Below are positions 8,805-18,400 of a stretch of DNA of 64,000 nucleotides, one piece after another. Position 1 is the first letter of the stretch. Each line of letters starts with the position of its first letter. The notes beneath the pieces were generated by a model. The model saw only the letters and a list, made by a program, of their open reading frames with translations, was not told the origin of the DNA and did not search any database. The stretch spans positions 499,136 to 563,135 of the forward strand of contig JAUIHT010000002.1 of NCBI GenBank assembly GCA_030432235.1. Reading direction: 5' to 3'. The DNA is from Verrucomicrobiia bacterium. GTDB lineage: Bacteria; Verrucomicrobiota; Verrucomicrobiia; Opitutales; Cerasicoccaceae. The position numbers and the translations under genes are program-made.

Positions 8805-9907
8805 CGTACGCTACCTTTGAGGCAGGTTGCTTCCAACGGAGACAGGGTACTGTCCTTGAAACTGAATCCCCATCCTGGCCCCGGCAAGGGATAAGCGTAA
8901 CCATCCTCAACGCGAATCGGCTTGTCAACCAGACCGTCCACCCAATCAAACGACTCGCAGGCAAAGGCGTTCGGGATGGTGCATAACAGCGGCACATCGT
9001 ATTCCTTATAGTAGTGAGGAAGTACGGGCAACCCATGTGCATTGGCCATCAATGCACTTTGTCTCCAGCCCTCGACACCCCCGAGCCTGAGAATGTCCGG
9101 CTGCCACAAGTCAAGGGCTTGGCGGGCTACCAATTCCCGCAAAGCGGTGACGTCATATTCACGTTCTCCCATCGCCAGGGAGATGCCCGCTTGCTGGCGC
9201 AAGGTCCGGTAGCCGTCAAAGTCCGTCCGAACGATGGGCTCTTCAAACCAATGTATCGATAAGTCCTGGGCACGCTTAGCCAAGGCCAGGGCATCCGGCA
9301 GTTGCATGCCCTGATTGGCGTCCATCATGACTTTGATACTCGGGCCTACGGCTTCGCGAACGCGGCTGAGGCGTTCCACATCGTTTTCGATATCGGCAGA
9401 TCCCACTTTGATTTTGACGGCCTTGAACCCGCGCCGCACATAGCCGGTGACTTCTTCAATCAGTTCCTCCATCGAGTAGCTGAGCCAGCCGCCGCTGCCA
9501 TAAACGGGCACCCGCTGACGGTATGTCCCGAGAATTTTCCAGATGGGTTGGCCCAGCACCTTTCCCCAGGCATCCCACATGGCAAGGTTGATAGCGCCAA
9601 GCGCCCAGCGATTGATGCCCACATCACCGAAGTACTCAGCCTCAGCGAGAGCCTTTTGCATAAGCTGTCCCGTCTCATTAACCTCAATGCCCTCGACCAG
9701 CGGGGCAATGTCAAACAACGCTCCAGCGATAGCAGCAGGAGAATAATGAAAGGAGAGCAGGTTGCTCTCGCCAATAACGCCGGACTCTAGCTCGAGGCGT
9801 GTAATGATGAAAGCGATCTCATCGATCCTGTGTGTAGCATCGGCAATCGGGCGCGATACTGGCGACAAAGCCTTGTAGAATGATATGTGACGAATTTTGT
9901 GTGACAT
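8801..9907 (-). CDS. Mandelate racemase / muconate lactonizing-type enolase-superfamily protein
   Basis: A 368-residue enzyme with the N-terminal capping domain and the (beta/alpha)7-beta barrel of the enolase superfamily. Visible ligands: the KxK motif in VKIKVGS, metal-binding Asp in MMDANQG, Glu in HWFEEPI and Glu in MGEREYD, and a barrel-end His in VLPHYYKEYD. This set suits racemases and acid-sugar dehydratases that abstract a proton next to a carboxylate. The substrate is not evident. Its stop overlaps the start of a truncated dehydrogenase gene (ATGA), so the two once formed a coupled pair, probably for a sugar acid. The next gene upstream ends 30 bases before it on the same strand, so an operon is possible. 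Confidence 0.88.
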   Translation of the reverse strand: MSHKIRHISFYKALSPVSRPIADATHRIDEIAFIITRLELESGVIGESNLLSFHYSPAAIAGALFDIAPLVEGIEVNETGQLMQKALAEAEYFGDVGINRWALGAINLAMWDAWGKVLGQPIWKILGTYRQRVPVYGSGGWLSYSMEELIEEVTGYVRRGFKAVKIKVGSADIENDVERLSRVREAVGPSIKVMMDANQGMQLPDALALAKRAQDLSIHWFEEPIVRTDFDGYRTLRQQAGISLAMGEREYDVTALRELVARQALDLWQPDILRLGGVEGWRQSALMANAHGLPVLPHYYKEYDVPLLCTIPNAFACESFDWVDGLVDKPIRVEDGYAYPLPGPGWGFSFKDSTLSPLEATCLKGSVR

Positions 9908-9937
9908 AGGAATGTCTTCTGTGGAGACGCAGTATGA

Positions 9938-10654
9938 TTACATCTGTGGTTTGGGGACACGCTCGACAAAGGACCTCAACATAACTGGCTGCGGTGTTGA
10001 GCTGCTAAGCCGATTGGGGTCATCCAAATAATCAAATACCATGTAGGTGTAGCGGCAGCCGGAGCTAAATCGCTTTTCGATACTCATAACAGGAATCCAG
10101 CTTCCCGCTTTTTGAACAGCCTGCTGCACAAGAGAGGCTCGCGAAGGAACATCTATTGCCGTCGACTCTCCAACATCAAGCAGCTCCATCGTATCATTGA
10201 TTTGAAATGCGACAGGCATGGATGAAAAGTTCATCAATCGAATAACCTCGGCATTTTCCATATCGAAATCATCCTTCAGAGCCATTGCGGCTATATGCCC
10301 ATCCTCCTTTGGCATAAGAACAATGACATAGCGATCCGCACCGCCAGGGATACTGATGCTCGCCACAATCTCTCTGAGCTTAGTGTTATCCCCTTGTGTT
10401 TCACTCGCAGGCAGAGTCACTTCACGATACAGATCAAACGTATCCCCATCGGGCATCGGATACGATTTGGAGGGCTTGCTGTAAATGGCTAAGTCTACAA
10501 ACTCTTTGCTTTGAGCAGGCTTGTAGCTCAAGTCCATTGTAGTCCCAACTAGCGCAAAAATCCGGAAGGTGCTCGCTGTTGCATGGCCGGAAAACAACAC
10601 CACGAGCAAACAAGCAAAGGCGACTCGAAGGAGGCATGAGTAGGGTTGGTTCAT
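9938..10654 (-). CDS. Secreted protein of unknown function, coupled to the pilin-like giant
   Basis: A 238-residue protein with a clear signal peptide (positive start, hydrophobic LLRVAFACLLVVLFSG, cleavage near HATAS). The mature part is beta-rich with no motif I recognise. Its ATG overlaps the stop of the 1250-residue gene (ATGA at 10651-10654), so the two are probably translationally coupled and work together outside the cytoplasm. Function is not assigned. Confidence 0.7.
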   Translation of the reverse strand: MNQPYSCLLRVAFACLLVVLFSGHATASTFRIFALVGTTMDLSYKPAQSKEFVDLAIYSKPSKSYPMPDGDTFDLYREVTLPASETQGDNTKLREIVASISIPGGADRYVIVLMPKEDGHIAAMALKDDFDMENAEVIRLMNFSSMPVAFQINDTMELLDVGESTAIDVPSRASLVQQAVQKAGSWIPVMSIEKRFSSGCRYTYMVFDYLDDPNRLSSSTPQPVMLRSFVERVPKPQM

Positions 10655-13600
10655 ATCTCTGAAGGGGTCAGCCAGCGAAAGGACACAACGACAAATTTGC
10701 GTCCGAACTCGCTATTTATACCAAGTGATTCTTCCCAGGCATTGGGGTTTGTCCCCACGTCTGTGTATTCGGGTATGCGTTGCACGACCGCTTCACACCA
10801 GGCACGTCCTTCTATTGCCCGAGTGAGCGGATTTAGACTTTCCCCATATGCGCGCACGATGAAAGTATCTGAACGAACTGTCAGCATTGGGCCCAGAGTA
10901 GAAAGGATATCCGCCTGGGTGAGGTACTTCGGCGCAAAGGCGGATGTCAGTCGAAAAGCATCCCGGCCGGTACCTACTTCGGAATTTGCGCCCCCGATAT
11001 AGTGCTCGTCATCCCAGGAGGGATAGGGGTTACGGTAACTGTCACTATTGGTGATTATTCTTCCTTTTCCATTAACGGGCTCCATGGGGTTGACCTGCCC
11101 CGGAGACTCAGTTGAGTCTATAGCTGCTTGCAGGGCTCCTTTAATCCCTGCGCTTTGCCGTGTCTGTAATATAGGGCGATTTACAAACTGAGCCATTGAC
11201 AGAAACGGACCGCGACGTCGAACCTCCTGTACGATTTTACTAGCCAGTTCATTTACAACCGCTTCCGCGGAAGCATTCTGAGAAGCCACAGCAGGATCGT
11301 TGAGGAACAGGCCACGGTTGCCGTGAAAATAGGTTTCGTAAAACGACCTCTCGTTGGAGAGATTCGTAGCCATCGTATGTACGACTCCTGCGTAGGGCGA
11401 ATTCCCAGTACGCTCCAGATTACGCGAAAACCTCGGGAAAGGTACAAGCTTCTCAACAGTATCGGATGTATCAGAATACGTGTCGTCATGCGGCAGCCCA
11501 AGCGTTCCGGCCAGTACAGCTCGCCAAGCCTGCTCAGACGTGGAATTGACGTTGAATGCACCAGTAACCATGAGATTCGCCGCCGCCTCATCGTAGGCAT
11601 TCGAGAGACCCGGCTTCGCTTGAATGGAGTCAATGTCAGGACGAGAGCCGTCGAACGAGGCATAACGCATGCGGTTATTGGGAAGTTGCAACCCGGCATC
11701 AATCGAAGCCTGTGTCCAGGTCGTTGGCACTCCAGAAACATAATACCGGTCCCAGAGTGCGCGGTTGAGATGCCAGGACAAATCATAGGCAGGGTCCATG
11801 TTTGCCGGATCCCCTGGCCGCAATACGATACCCGAACCTACGCCAGGTCCAGTACCAGTACCCAAGCCCAGTCGGTATGTCGTTGTGCGGTCGATATGAA
11901 CATCAGCGACCGAATTCCCAAAAGGATACGACGAATAAAACGAATAGCGGGAGAACGGAACATGCTGAAGTTGTCCAAGAGACAGCAAACGGTCAGGCGA
12001 ATCCAATACATCAAAATACGTTGCATAACGTGGGGGCGTGCTTGCTTGCGGGATTCCTGCCAGATTTGCGGTGTAGCGGTTATTGCCAGTCAACAATGCG
12101 GTGCTCGTGCTAGCTATTGGATTTGCAAGTAATGCGCCCGTAACCATGGAACCCGCACGCTGGTCCTTCGCCCTATGGCCGCCGATAACGACCGGGCCAC
12201 CCGAAATTGTAGCGGCCTCAGCAAATGTTGGCAGAGAATAAGGCGCTCGCAGATTCCCACTCCTTAGCCATGCCTTAAAAGGAGAAGGCGCCATCCCCAC
12301 CGATTGACCTAAATCAGCAAACGTATAGCGCGCATCGAGAGCCGTTCCCAATCGAAAGGCCGCGGTCGCCAGACCGGGGTCGATACTCCAATCGGCTATT
12401 GGCAGGTTTTCATTCGTTGCCTGAAAAATGCGGTTACCCGCCGGGCGGATATTCAGCTCGCTCATCATCATCTCAAAGGACTGGAAGGCTTGAGACGGGC
12501 TGCCCAGCCCACCAGCCTCTGCGAAGTTAACTCTAAAAGTGTCGCCAGGCCATTCTTCCCGGGTTCTTGAAACGTTTTCTGAGAAGACGACCAACTTACG
12601 TTCATCCGGCTCCGGGACTGTCGGGATCGTAACTGCTACCGCCGGTGACAGTTCCAATCGGTTCACCGTCCCAATAAAGCTACTATCGGGAGCCCGGCGC
12701 AGGACACGCCCTGGCTGGTAGTTTTGGCCATCCTGGGATGCATCCAGGACATAAATATGCGTCTCACCCGGAGGGATAATACTTCCTTCAATACGAAAAC
12801 TGACTGGCACACTGTTGGGAGACTGAGCCTCCAAGGCTTCAGGCGTCCATTCTCCTGGCTTCAGATCAAAGGTACCGATATCAAACGTCGCAACCGTCGT
12901 GAAGGCAGTGTCGTCACCCGCACTCACCTTAACGCCCGTAGATTCCGGTGCTGTCCGGTAATACAAACAAGCTCCGGCTCTAAATTGAAATGAAATGTCA
13001 TAGTCCGCTGCATCAATCGCCACCGAATAAGGATTACTGAGAACGACAACGGGATAAATAGACAGGTGAATGGTATTAGAGCTAAAGGTATCTACATAGG
13101 TGCTCATCCCAAGCGAGGCATATTGCACAATCGGGTATATGCCCGCCTCGGTATCCGTCGGGGGAACAGGCGCAACAGTCCCTCCAATCGCCTGGGTTCT
13201 GGCCCATGAGCGCAAATGCCCCCATGTCGGCAAATTGACTTCATTACTGCTCAGGGGGGCAAATATTGGGGCCGAATCTGACGGACGATAGCTAGTGTCA
13301 TTCGAAGTATCCGCGATGTCGGCAGTCAGATCCTTTTTTAGACCACCATTATAGGCATCGGCCAGAACGCCTGAACTATATGAGGTCAAATCGTGAAAGC
13401 GAAACAAGGCCCCCTCCTGTAAACGCGATTCTGCTGAATTATCAGAGGCAAGCAGGGGTAATTGCTTGCCTGAACTCAGGTTTTGAACTCGTGCATCTCC
13501 TGGATGAATGTCCGACCCAATAGTATTCCCATCTTGGTCTCGGTCCATGCTCTGAACCGAAGAGCGCTGGCTCGTGATAAAACTATTAATGCGATCTACA

Positions 13601-14403
13601 TCCTGTCCACTGTCTTGGTAGCCATTGATAAGATTGATGCGCGCCTTAACGCCTTCGTCGCCGACCCACCAGGCATATCGCCCGGAAACTGCGTTTGTAT
13701 TGCCGGGAACCTCAAGCTTTGGAGCAACAATGTAGTCCTGAGCAAATCCATCCGTAACGGATCCGGCCCCAACCAAAAGGACCGCGGCAGAGTCGCCCCC
13801 ATCATTGCTTTGTATGGTTAATTCAGTGGACATTGCGTCAGCATTGGTCGGCAGGGATATAACCGAGCTGGGTGTATAGCTGGGTGCGTTACCCTTACTC
13901 ACTGAGCCGTCGCTGGCATTCACCGAGTATGAAGCGGAAGTATTTCCACTAACCAGCCAGTTCAACTGTATCGGGTCTACTCCGTCACCATCCACTTCAT
14001 CCGGGCGCAGGTCGTAACGACTAGTTTTTCCATTAGCGAGTGAGTCTCCATTCCCCCAGACACCCATCCAATAACGGGCACCATTCTGAACCGCAATACC
14101 GCTACTGGTCGGTGACGCATTTCCAAATTTGTCCTGCGAGGCCAGGATATCAGCAGTGGCAGTCACGCGCTGATCCGGCCCCGCATACTTCTGCAACTCC
14201 CCTATTGCCTCCTGAAGCGCAAAGAGTGCGTTTTGCTCCGCTTCATTTGTGTACCCGGCACTAGAGGCAACCTTATGTTCGAGCTCGACCAAGGTTGCGA
14301 GCGTTACGACGAGTATCAGTATAAAAGCCAACAGCGAGATCGCGACAATCAGCGCGAAGCCACGAGGCTTATTTGGGGATGCGATGGAAGGATTATACCT
14401 CAA
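10651..14403 (-). CDS. Very large pilin-like envelope protein, resembling Verru_Chthon cassette protein A
   Basis: A 1250-residue protein. Residues about 13-43 (start RGFALIVAISLLAFILILVV, then TLATLVELE) look like a type IV pilin/PilX-type leader: a short basic start, Gly-Phe, a hydrophobic helix and a Glu. The rest is a long extracytoplasmic region with Tyr, Asn and Ser-rich beta segments and a helical part near the C-terminus. Size, leader and coupling with a small secreted protein recall the Verru_Chthon cassette family A of Verrucomicrobia; this is from memory of the family and was not checked. The usual other cassette members are not beside it. It could form the tip or stalk of a secretion pseudopilus. 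Function is unproven. Confidence 0.65.
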   Translation of the reverse strand: MRYNPSIASPNKPRGFALIVAISLLAFILILVVTLATLVELEHKVASSAGYTNEAEQNALFALQEAIGELQKYAGPDQRVTATADILASQDKFGNASPTSSGIAVQNGARYWMGVWGNGDSLANGKTSRYDLRPDEVDGDGVDPIQLNWLVSGNTSASYSVNASDGSVSKGNAPSYTPSSVISLPTNADAMSTELTIQSNDGGDSAAVLLVGAGSVTDGFAQDYIVAPKLEVPGNTNAVSGRYAWWVGDEGVKARINLINGYQDSGQDVDRINSFITSQRSSVQSMDRDQDGNTIGSDIHPGDARVQNLSSGKQLPLLASDNSAESRLQEGALFRFHDLTSYSSGVLADAYNGGLKKDLTADIADTSNDTSYRPSDSAPIFAPLSSNEVNLPTWGHLRSWARTQAIGGTVAPVPPTDTEAGIYPIVQYASLGMSTYVDTFSSNTIHLSIYPVVVLSNPYSVAIDAADYDISFQFRAGACLYYRTAPESTGVKVSAGDDTAFTTVATFDIGTFDLKPGEWTPEALEAQSPNSVPVSFRIEGSIIPPGETHIYVLDASQDGQNYQPGRVLRRAPDSSFIGTVNRLELSPAVAVTIPTVPEPDERKLVVFSENVSRTREEWPGDTFRVNFAEAGGLGSPSQAFQSFEMMMSELNIRPAGNRIFQATNENLPIADWSIDPGLATAAFRLGTALDARYTFADLGQSVGMAPSPFKAWLRSGNLRAPYSLPTFAEAATISGGPVVIGGHRAKDQRAGSMVTGALLANPIASTSTALLTGNNRYTANLAGIPQASTPPRYATYFDVLDSPDRLLSLGQLQHVPFSRYSFYSSYPFGNSVADVHIDRTTTYRLGLGTGTGPGVGSGIVLRPGDPANMDPAYDLSWHLNRALWDRYYVSGVPTTWTQASIDAGLQLPNNRMRYASFDGSRPDIDSIQAKPGLSNAYDEAAANLMVTGAFNVNSTSEQAWRAVLAGTLGLPHDDTYSDTSDTVEKLVPFPRFSRNLERTGNSPYAGVVHTMATNLSNERSFYETYFHGNRGLFLNDPAVASQNASAEAVVNELASKIVQEVRRRGPFLSMAQFVNRPILQTRQSAGIKGALQAAIDSTESPGQVNPMEPVNGKGRIITNSDSYRNPYPSWDDEHYIGGANSEVGTGRDAFRLTSAFAPKYLTQADILSTLGPMLTVRSDTFIVRAYGESLNPLTRAIEGRAWCEAVVQRIPEYTDVGTNPNAWEESLGINSEFGRKFVVVSFRWLTPSEI

Positions 14404-14462
14404 GGGGAATTTTTCTAAAATTGCTACGGCACTCCAAAAAATAGAATGCCAAGGTCGACGAT

Positions 14463-14624
14463 GTGAGAATACCTATAGAAATTCATCGTACCACTGACAA
14501 GAATGGCCAATTTTTACCCGTTAGATTTTATGTCGTTTTACCCGAAGGAGCCACCGCATACTCTTACAGCCTTACCGATGATCGAGGGCGCATAACAACA
14601 AGCAAGCACGCGACTCTGACTTGA
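14463..14624 (+). CDS. Possible small ORF (53 codons, GTG start)
   Basis: In the spacer 14404-14690 a plus-strand frame starts at GTG 14463 with AAGG 8 bases upstream and ends with TGA at 14622-14624. Its product reads like folded beta sequence (FLPVRFYVVLPEGATAYSYS, then LTDDRGRI). No family is recognised. It competes with reading the same bases as regulatory sequence, and could be the end of a decayed gene. Confidence 0.25.
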   Translation: MRIPIEIHRTTDKNGQFLPVRFYVVLPEGATAYSYSLTDDRGRITTSKHATLT

Positions 14625-14638
14625 GTCGTGTGCTTGCT
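14601..14638 (-). terminator. Strong hairpin downstream of the 14691-15398 PEP-CTERM gene
   Basis: AGCAAGCAC-G-CGACTC (14601-14616) pairs with GAGTCG-T-GTGCTTGCT (14623-14638): about 16 pairs with one G:T and a 6-base loop. Read on the minus strand it lies about 50 bases after the PEP-CTERM gene and runs into a T-rich stretch, so it is a good terminator candidate. The stop of the possible small plus-strand ORF falls at its loop. Confidence 0.6.
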
Positions 14639-14690
14639 ATATCGTTACTTCTGAACTGCGCCGGAAAGCGCAGAAAGGACTAGCCGTCTA

Positions 14691-15398
14691 CTACTGTTTA
14701 CGGAAACGACGAACCAGAAATACCGTCAGCAAAATAAAGCCTCCCAACATGGCGGCCGCTTCACTGGGCTCGGGTACGGCGGTGACATTAAAGCCATTAA
14801 TGATGAAGTTGTCGCCACTAGAGTTAAACTCAAAGGACATGTCGGGGGTCGTTTCATCCACAGTAAAACTAAAACTGACTGTCGTGATCGCACTCGGGTT
14901 GGTGCCAGTTGAGGGTGTCACACCGCTCGCAACTATACGGTTGGTCGCGTCAGCGTCATCCACGAGCACTGTTGCTGTGCCCCAATTCGTGTATTGGGTC
15001 GCATGGTGATAGCTGGTAATATTGTACTCACCATACTCGAGGCCGGAAATTTCTACAGCTAAACGAGCATGAATGACCAAGTCTTGTAACAGAGCAGTTT
15101 CCGACAGGAAAGGGCCACTGGTTATAGGCTCGTAGTTTCTTGGGTCCAGGGCATTCGAATGCGCTACATATTCATAGACACGCACATCAATACTATCTCC
15201 AATACCCAGACTATTCGAAAAATTCTGAGTAATACTATGCAATGCCGTATTGCGGTCGGCAGACCATCCATCATAGCCCGCCTGAACAATCTGGGGATCG
15301 GGATCATTCGAAGCCCCGAAGTCCACGTTGAACTGCGCTTGTGCGGTAGAAAGTGTTAGGATAGAAACGGATAGGATTTTAAGTAACGAGTTTTTCAT
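14691..15398 (-). CDS. PEP-CTERM secreted protein
   Basis: A 235-residue exported protein: signal peptide (KNSLLKILSVSILTLSTAQA), a beta-rich mature part (residues about 22-205), then the sorting signal VPEPSEAAAMLGG, a hydrophobic helix and the basic end RRFRKQ. In PEP-CTERM systems an exosortase cuts at this motif and the protein is delivered to the cell surface or matrix; no exosortase gene is in the window. The mature domain is not recognised. A TTACCCGTAATATTACGG site lies about 50 bases upstream, like those before the GH30-like and SGNH genes. Confidence 0.85.
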   Translation of the reverse strand: MKNSLLKILSVSILTLSTAQAQFNVDFGASNDPDPQIVQAGYDGWSADRNTALHSITQNFSNSLGIGDSIDVRVYEYVAHSNALDPRNYEPITSGPFLSETALLQDLVIHARLAVEISGLEYGEYNITSYHHATQYTNWGTATVLVDDADATNRIVASGVTPSTGTNPSAITTVSFSFTVDETTPDMSFEFNSSGDNFIINGFNVTAVPEPSEAAAMLGGFILLTVFLVRRFRKQ

Positions 15399-15446
15399 AG
15401 GGGCATTAGTCTATTTGAAGGGCCAGCCGATGCCAGCTTGAATAAA

Positions 15447-15466
15447 TCTTACCCGTAATATTACGG
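15447..15466. promoter_or_regulatory. CCGTAA-type operator candidate before the PEP-CTERM gene
   Basis: TCTTACCCGTAATATTACGG contains the perfect palindrome CCGTAATATTACGG (15453-15466). Similar sequences lie upstream of the GH30-like gene (22561-22580) and between the two SGNH genes (24849-24868). The binding protein is unknown. Confidence 0.45.
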
Positions 15467-15479
15467 CATTTTCATGGTT

Positions 15480-18400
15480 TTACTCCAGCCTCATGCTGCC
15501 CCAGTTACCTGGCTGCAGGCGGGCTTCCGAGCCAACATCGCTGACGACCTGTGTGTCATCGTTGTAAAAGTACAACCGTCGTGTGGTTTCGGTGCCCAGG
15601 TTGTCCGAAAAGAGTGACCCCACATCCCCTTGTAATGCCATTCCGGATTCAGGTGTCACACCCAGATCTGACCATGGCACGGATGCTTCAAGCGTATAGC
15701 CGCTCTCAGACTTGCCAACCGTCACCTCCGCGCCCTGAAGTTGCCGCACGCGTTCAAACTTTGCAGTGTTTACCCCGACAAAGACAACCGGGTCCTCCGT
15801 TTCAGGATTGTCTGCTTCATAGAGTACAGCAATGGACTCGCCCTCCAGATTGCCGAAGAGCAAACGCAAGTCGCCCGGCACTGGCGTATTTCCTGTTGCG
15901 CTGGGGTCTGTCCTCAACATGAGATCGACGACGTCACCGCTCAGGAAAAGTGAATCATAGGTTTTTCCTGAATTCATCCACGGTGTCGGATCCTTAACGT
16001 CGTAGAACACATACAAGCGCTCCTGGTCCCAGCCGAGTCGAACCGTAGCGGACTGCTTATCATCGGCAACGATCTGAATCGTATCGTCGTCCTTTGCCGC
16101 CGGCCAATCATCCGAATCACCATCCATGCCGAGAGCCTGCTGAATGTTTGTTACTGGAATCGTCTTCGCCTCAGCGTCAGCTTCGCCATCCGAAGCCGAT
16201 ACTTTATACAAATAGCCTTTTTGCTTCTCAACGACCAACCGAGATGCTTCAGCGCGCTCTTCCGAAGTAAACTCAATCGATGCCCCCTGCAAACGCTGAA
16301 CGGTCTCAAGCCCCTCGACCCGGCAGATTCGGTAATCCGTCTTTCCTCCAATGACGTAGAAATTACCACTCTCCTGGTCGCGCCAGAAATAGCCCGACCA
16401 GCCCTCCTGGCTAAAGCTGGTATTGTCCATGTTCATGCCACGTCGGTTTTCGGAAGGTTGCGATGCGCCCGTGCGACTATCGGCAAAGAGAGTCGAGATA
16501 TACAGGCCATCGGTAGTGAACAGGAAATGCTGGCCATGGTTTCCGGTAACGTGAAAAACCCGTCCCTGCTCACCGTCCAGAGGCGCATCATTAGAGATGT
16601 TAAAAGAGCCGACAAACTGGCCGCGGTGCGGCGCTGGAGCCCGATGAGAGCCAGCAACGCCCTTATAGGGATTCGGGATAACCCATTCCGTTTCCAATGT
16701 GTCCGCATCGTAGGCGACAAGCGGGTCAGACATGGAGATAACCCGTTCATCTCTAGTCGCGAGGACATCCCCACGCTGAGGCAACACCTCGGCATCGCTC
16801 AGCTGATAGATAGGCGTCCCATTTTCTGAGAAACCATGAAGCGGAAATTTAGCAATTGAAGTGTAAATGGTTAAATCCTCATCGATGGAGCCGAGTCCAT
16901 TCCAGCGATACGCAAGCGCACCCTCTTCTTTATCCGATTCCTGGATGAGCTCGAACTCATCTTCCTGACTGAGGCCATCCCCATTGGCGTCTACCCAGAT
17001 GAAGTTAAACTCAGGAAGTGCCCGAGACCGGTCTCCCAGCGTTGCGGCATTGGTGCCACCGCCTCGAACAATAGAACCATCGGGGGAAAACTCGTACCCC
17101 GGAATCGCATCCAGAATGTACTTGTCAGACCAATAGCTACGCCGCGCAAAATAGTGAGTCGACCCAATAGCTACACGTGGCAACCAGCGCCCCTCCTTCT
17201 TTTCGTACAGAACGGGAAAAGGCGATCGCTCCAGAAAATACTCATGCCCCTGATATTGAATATACTTTCCAGACCCCGGATAGTTTGCCCATTTCGCAAC
17301 ATTTTTATCCATGCCTGCATAGATGATAGAGGGCCCTCCAAATAGAGCTTTTGGATCCGACTCCGCTCGGGAAAACACATCAGTAACCTTGTAATCTCCT
17401 GTTTCCCAATCGAGTTCGAACTGCATTCCCGGAGCAAAGGCAATGCTTCGGTCCCACTCGCAAACGACTGGCCCCTCTCCGCCATACATTGTCGGCCCAA
17501 CATACTCCTTTTCCAGAGAACCAGTATCGGCGTCCCAAACGCTAAAGCGCCTGGGCGTATAAACATACTCTGCGACCCACAGTTTTCCCTTGGTATCCAG
17601 TGCCGACCCCATGGGCAAAAGCATGCCATTGGGGTCATAGCGACCGTGAATTCCTCGCCCACCGTCTTGGCCGACTGAGCCGAGATACGCTCCCTGTTGC
17701 GAAAAGACTCGTACCTGCATGGAGGCACCCCAGTCACTGACATAAAGTCGGCCATCTTCGCCATACGTGATTTCAAGCGGCGCGGACAACAAATCACTAT
17801 CCTCCGGGATGACCACTTCCTTCCTGCCGGTTTCGACATCAATGCGAACCACCGCACCATCACTGATGGCGAAAAGCGTGCGACCATCCGGCGCGAAATC
17901 AATACCCGCCGGATGAGCTAATTCGATCTCGCGAACAGTTTGGCCGGTTGCCTTGTCTGAAATCATCAATCGATTATCAGGCCATAGGGCCAAAACAATA
18001 TACTTCTCACCCACAGCCAAGCCACTCAGGTTGTTTCCATCTCCACGATCCCCGTAGAGCGCGTACCGCACGTCCAAACCTTTAGACTTCAGAGCCTCCC
18101 ATGCATGAGGCATGTCTTCGCCTTCAAATGAGGCAAGCTCATCACCTTGACGTACGATTTGGTCGATTCTGGACTTCTTCTTGCCATGTTCAGTCCACGT
18201 GAAAGGAACAACTTCCCCGTCCTTCAAGCCAAGCCGGTAAAAGCCCACTTTGCCGTCATACTGCAGCGCCACATAAACATGCTCATCATCGGCGTCGACT
18301 CTTGCCGAACCACCGCCCCAGTGGGCGTTGCCCATGATAGCCCGATGTGGAGAGGCCCACCGTCTTTGACCATCTAAATCTACCGCCACAACACCCCAAC

